Of a DNA stretch of 64,000 nt, positions 63,430 through 64,000 are shown piece after piece. Positions within the stretch are counted from its first letter, which is position 1; each line of letters begins with the position of its first letter. The notes under the pieces are model-generated. The model worked only from the letters and a program-made list of their open reading frames with translations. It was not told the origin of the DNA and made no database searches. The translations under genes and the position numbers were made by a program. The DNA is from Bariatricus massiliensis. GTDB taxonomy: Bacteria; Bacillota; Clostridia; Lachnospirales; Lachnospiraceae. The stretch lies in assembly GCF_900086725.1 (NCBI RefSeq), contig NZ_LT574836.1, positions 853,408-917,407 on the forward strand. The letters run 5' to 3'.

Positions 63430-64000
63430 TCAGAAAGTTTTTCCTGTTTTTTCGGCCTCTTCGCTTTGTACTGCTTGTCCATCCAAATTACGGCCTGCAT
63501 CACCGCGTTTTTCTCTGTACAGAGATGTCACAAAGTCCAAGAGGAATAAGACCATGATCAGACTCCCGGCTATACGCCCCAATGGCCTTGGAATGGCAGC
63601 CACAAGCCCTACTACAATATTCTGCAGGAACATAAACAAAAATATCGTATAAAATCCCCATGCTATCGAGCTTTCCAGACAGATAATGCCTTTATAATTA
63701 AAGGGCTTCTCATTATAATCCCACCATATCTCTCCAAAAATCTTCTTCATCAGCATGGCAGTCAAGAACTCCAGCGTCGTTGCGCAGAGGGAGCCTAGAA
63801 GAAACAGTAATATATTATTATAGCTGTACGGACGGAGTATAAAATAAGCTGTCAGAGCGCCAACACCGTATATCGGGCAAAATGGGCCTCTGGCAAATCC
63901 CCGGTTCGTAAGCTTTTTATTGCAGATGGACATATAAATAGATTCTACAAGCCATCCCATCATGCTGTACATTAGAAACCACATGAGCAATTCATAAGCA
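63430..64000 (-). CDS. CmpB-like putative membrane permease (N-terminus outside window)
   Basis: At least five hydrophobic helices are visible, with GWLVESIYMSICNKKLTNRGFARGPFCPIYGVGA near the start, typical of the family labelled putative ABC-transporter type CmpB (PF06541). The frame is open to base 64000 and the first codons before the TTG at 63990 (A-Y-E) also read through, so the true start is probably beyond the edge. The function is not established for this family. Confidence 0.8.
   Translation of the reverse strand, partial: AYELLMWFLMYSMMGWLVESIYMSICNKKLTNRGFARGPFCPIYGVGALTAYFILRPYSYNNILLFLLGSLCATTLEFLTAMLMKKIFGEIWWDYNEKPFNYKGIICLESSIAWGFYTIFLFMFLQNIVVGLVAAIPRPLGRIAGSLIMVLFLLDFVTSLYREKRGDAGRNLDGQAVQSEEAEKTGKTF

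Overview
The window looks like chromosome of a low-GC, Gram-positive gut anaerobe of the Clostridia, most likely a Lachnospiraceae member. This rests on AGGAGG-type ribosome sites throughout, a CpsB/CpsC/CpsD exopolysaccharide system with LCP and class B sortase proteins, a Na+-translocating decarboxylase operon, a POT peptide transporter, YhiN/Cmk and ScpA/ScpB pairs, and VanR/VanS/VanY-type genes. The genus cannot be fixed from the sequence alone. No rRNA, tRNA or CRISPR array was seen.

Layout. 1-6.4 kb (minus strand) is the export and control end of an extracellular polysaccharide locus: tyrosine recombinase, cpsC, class B sortase, LCP ligase, a sortase-type surface protein, cpsB phosphatase, cpsD kinase, a 46-aa membrane peptide and a VanZ-like protein cut by the window edge. 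6.6-14.5 kb holds a DUF1015 protein, an acetyltransferase-sugar kinase fusion, a MerR-methyltransferase fusion and an rfbABDC dTDP-L-rhamnose operon whose promoter has MerR-type geometry. A decayed IS256-family element (14.5-15.4 kb) separates it from an AT-rich, minus-strand polysaccharide cassette (15.4-31.5 kb). That cassette carries two PLP aminotransferase-like proteins, two ATP-grasp ligases, an ornithine-cyclodeaminase-family enzyme, flippase, polymerase, glycosyltransferases, an acetyltransferase, two SDR enzymes and a priming sugar transferase that is frameshifted in a nine-T tract.

31.7-41 kb is housekeeping: cmk, a YhiN-type flavoprotein, an RpiR regulator, a nucleotidyltransferase, and a five-gene operon with transcarboxylase-like subunits and the membrane parts of a Na+ pump. 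41.2-49.4 kb has a POT peptide transporter behind a leader peptide, an Xaa-Pro aminopeptidase, a REP palindrome/RAYT transposase unit, an amidohydrolase, and a 2-isopropylmalate synthase carrying an extra C-terminal AraC-type DNA-binding domain. 49.5-64 kb contains two D,D-carboxypeptidases, scpAB, a phosphoesterase, deoC, a HAD phosphatase, a LytTR/LiaF-like pair, a pentapeptide-repeat protein, an autoregulated-looking XRE regulator with a membrane partner, vanR-vanS-vanY without a ligase, a class III aminotransferase and a CmpB-like membrane protein cut by the edge.

The strongest leads are the LeuA-AraC fusion, the T9 tract in the priming transferase, the ATP-grasp/PLP/cyclodeaminase cassette, and the MerR-methyltransferase paired with a 19-bp-spacer promoter.
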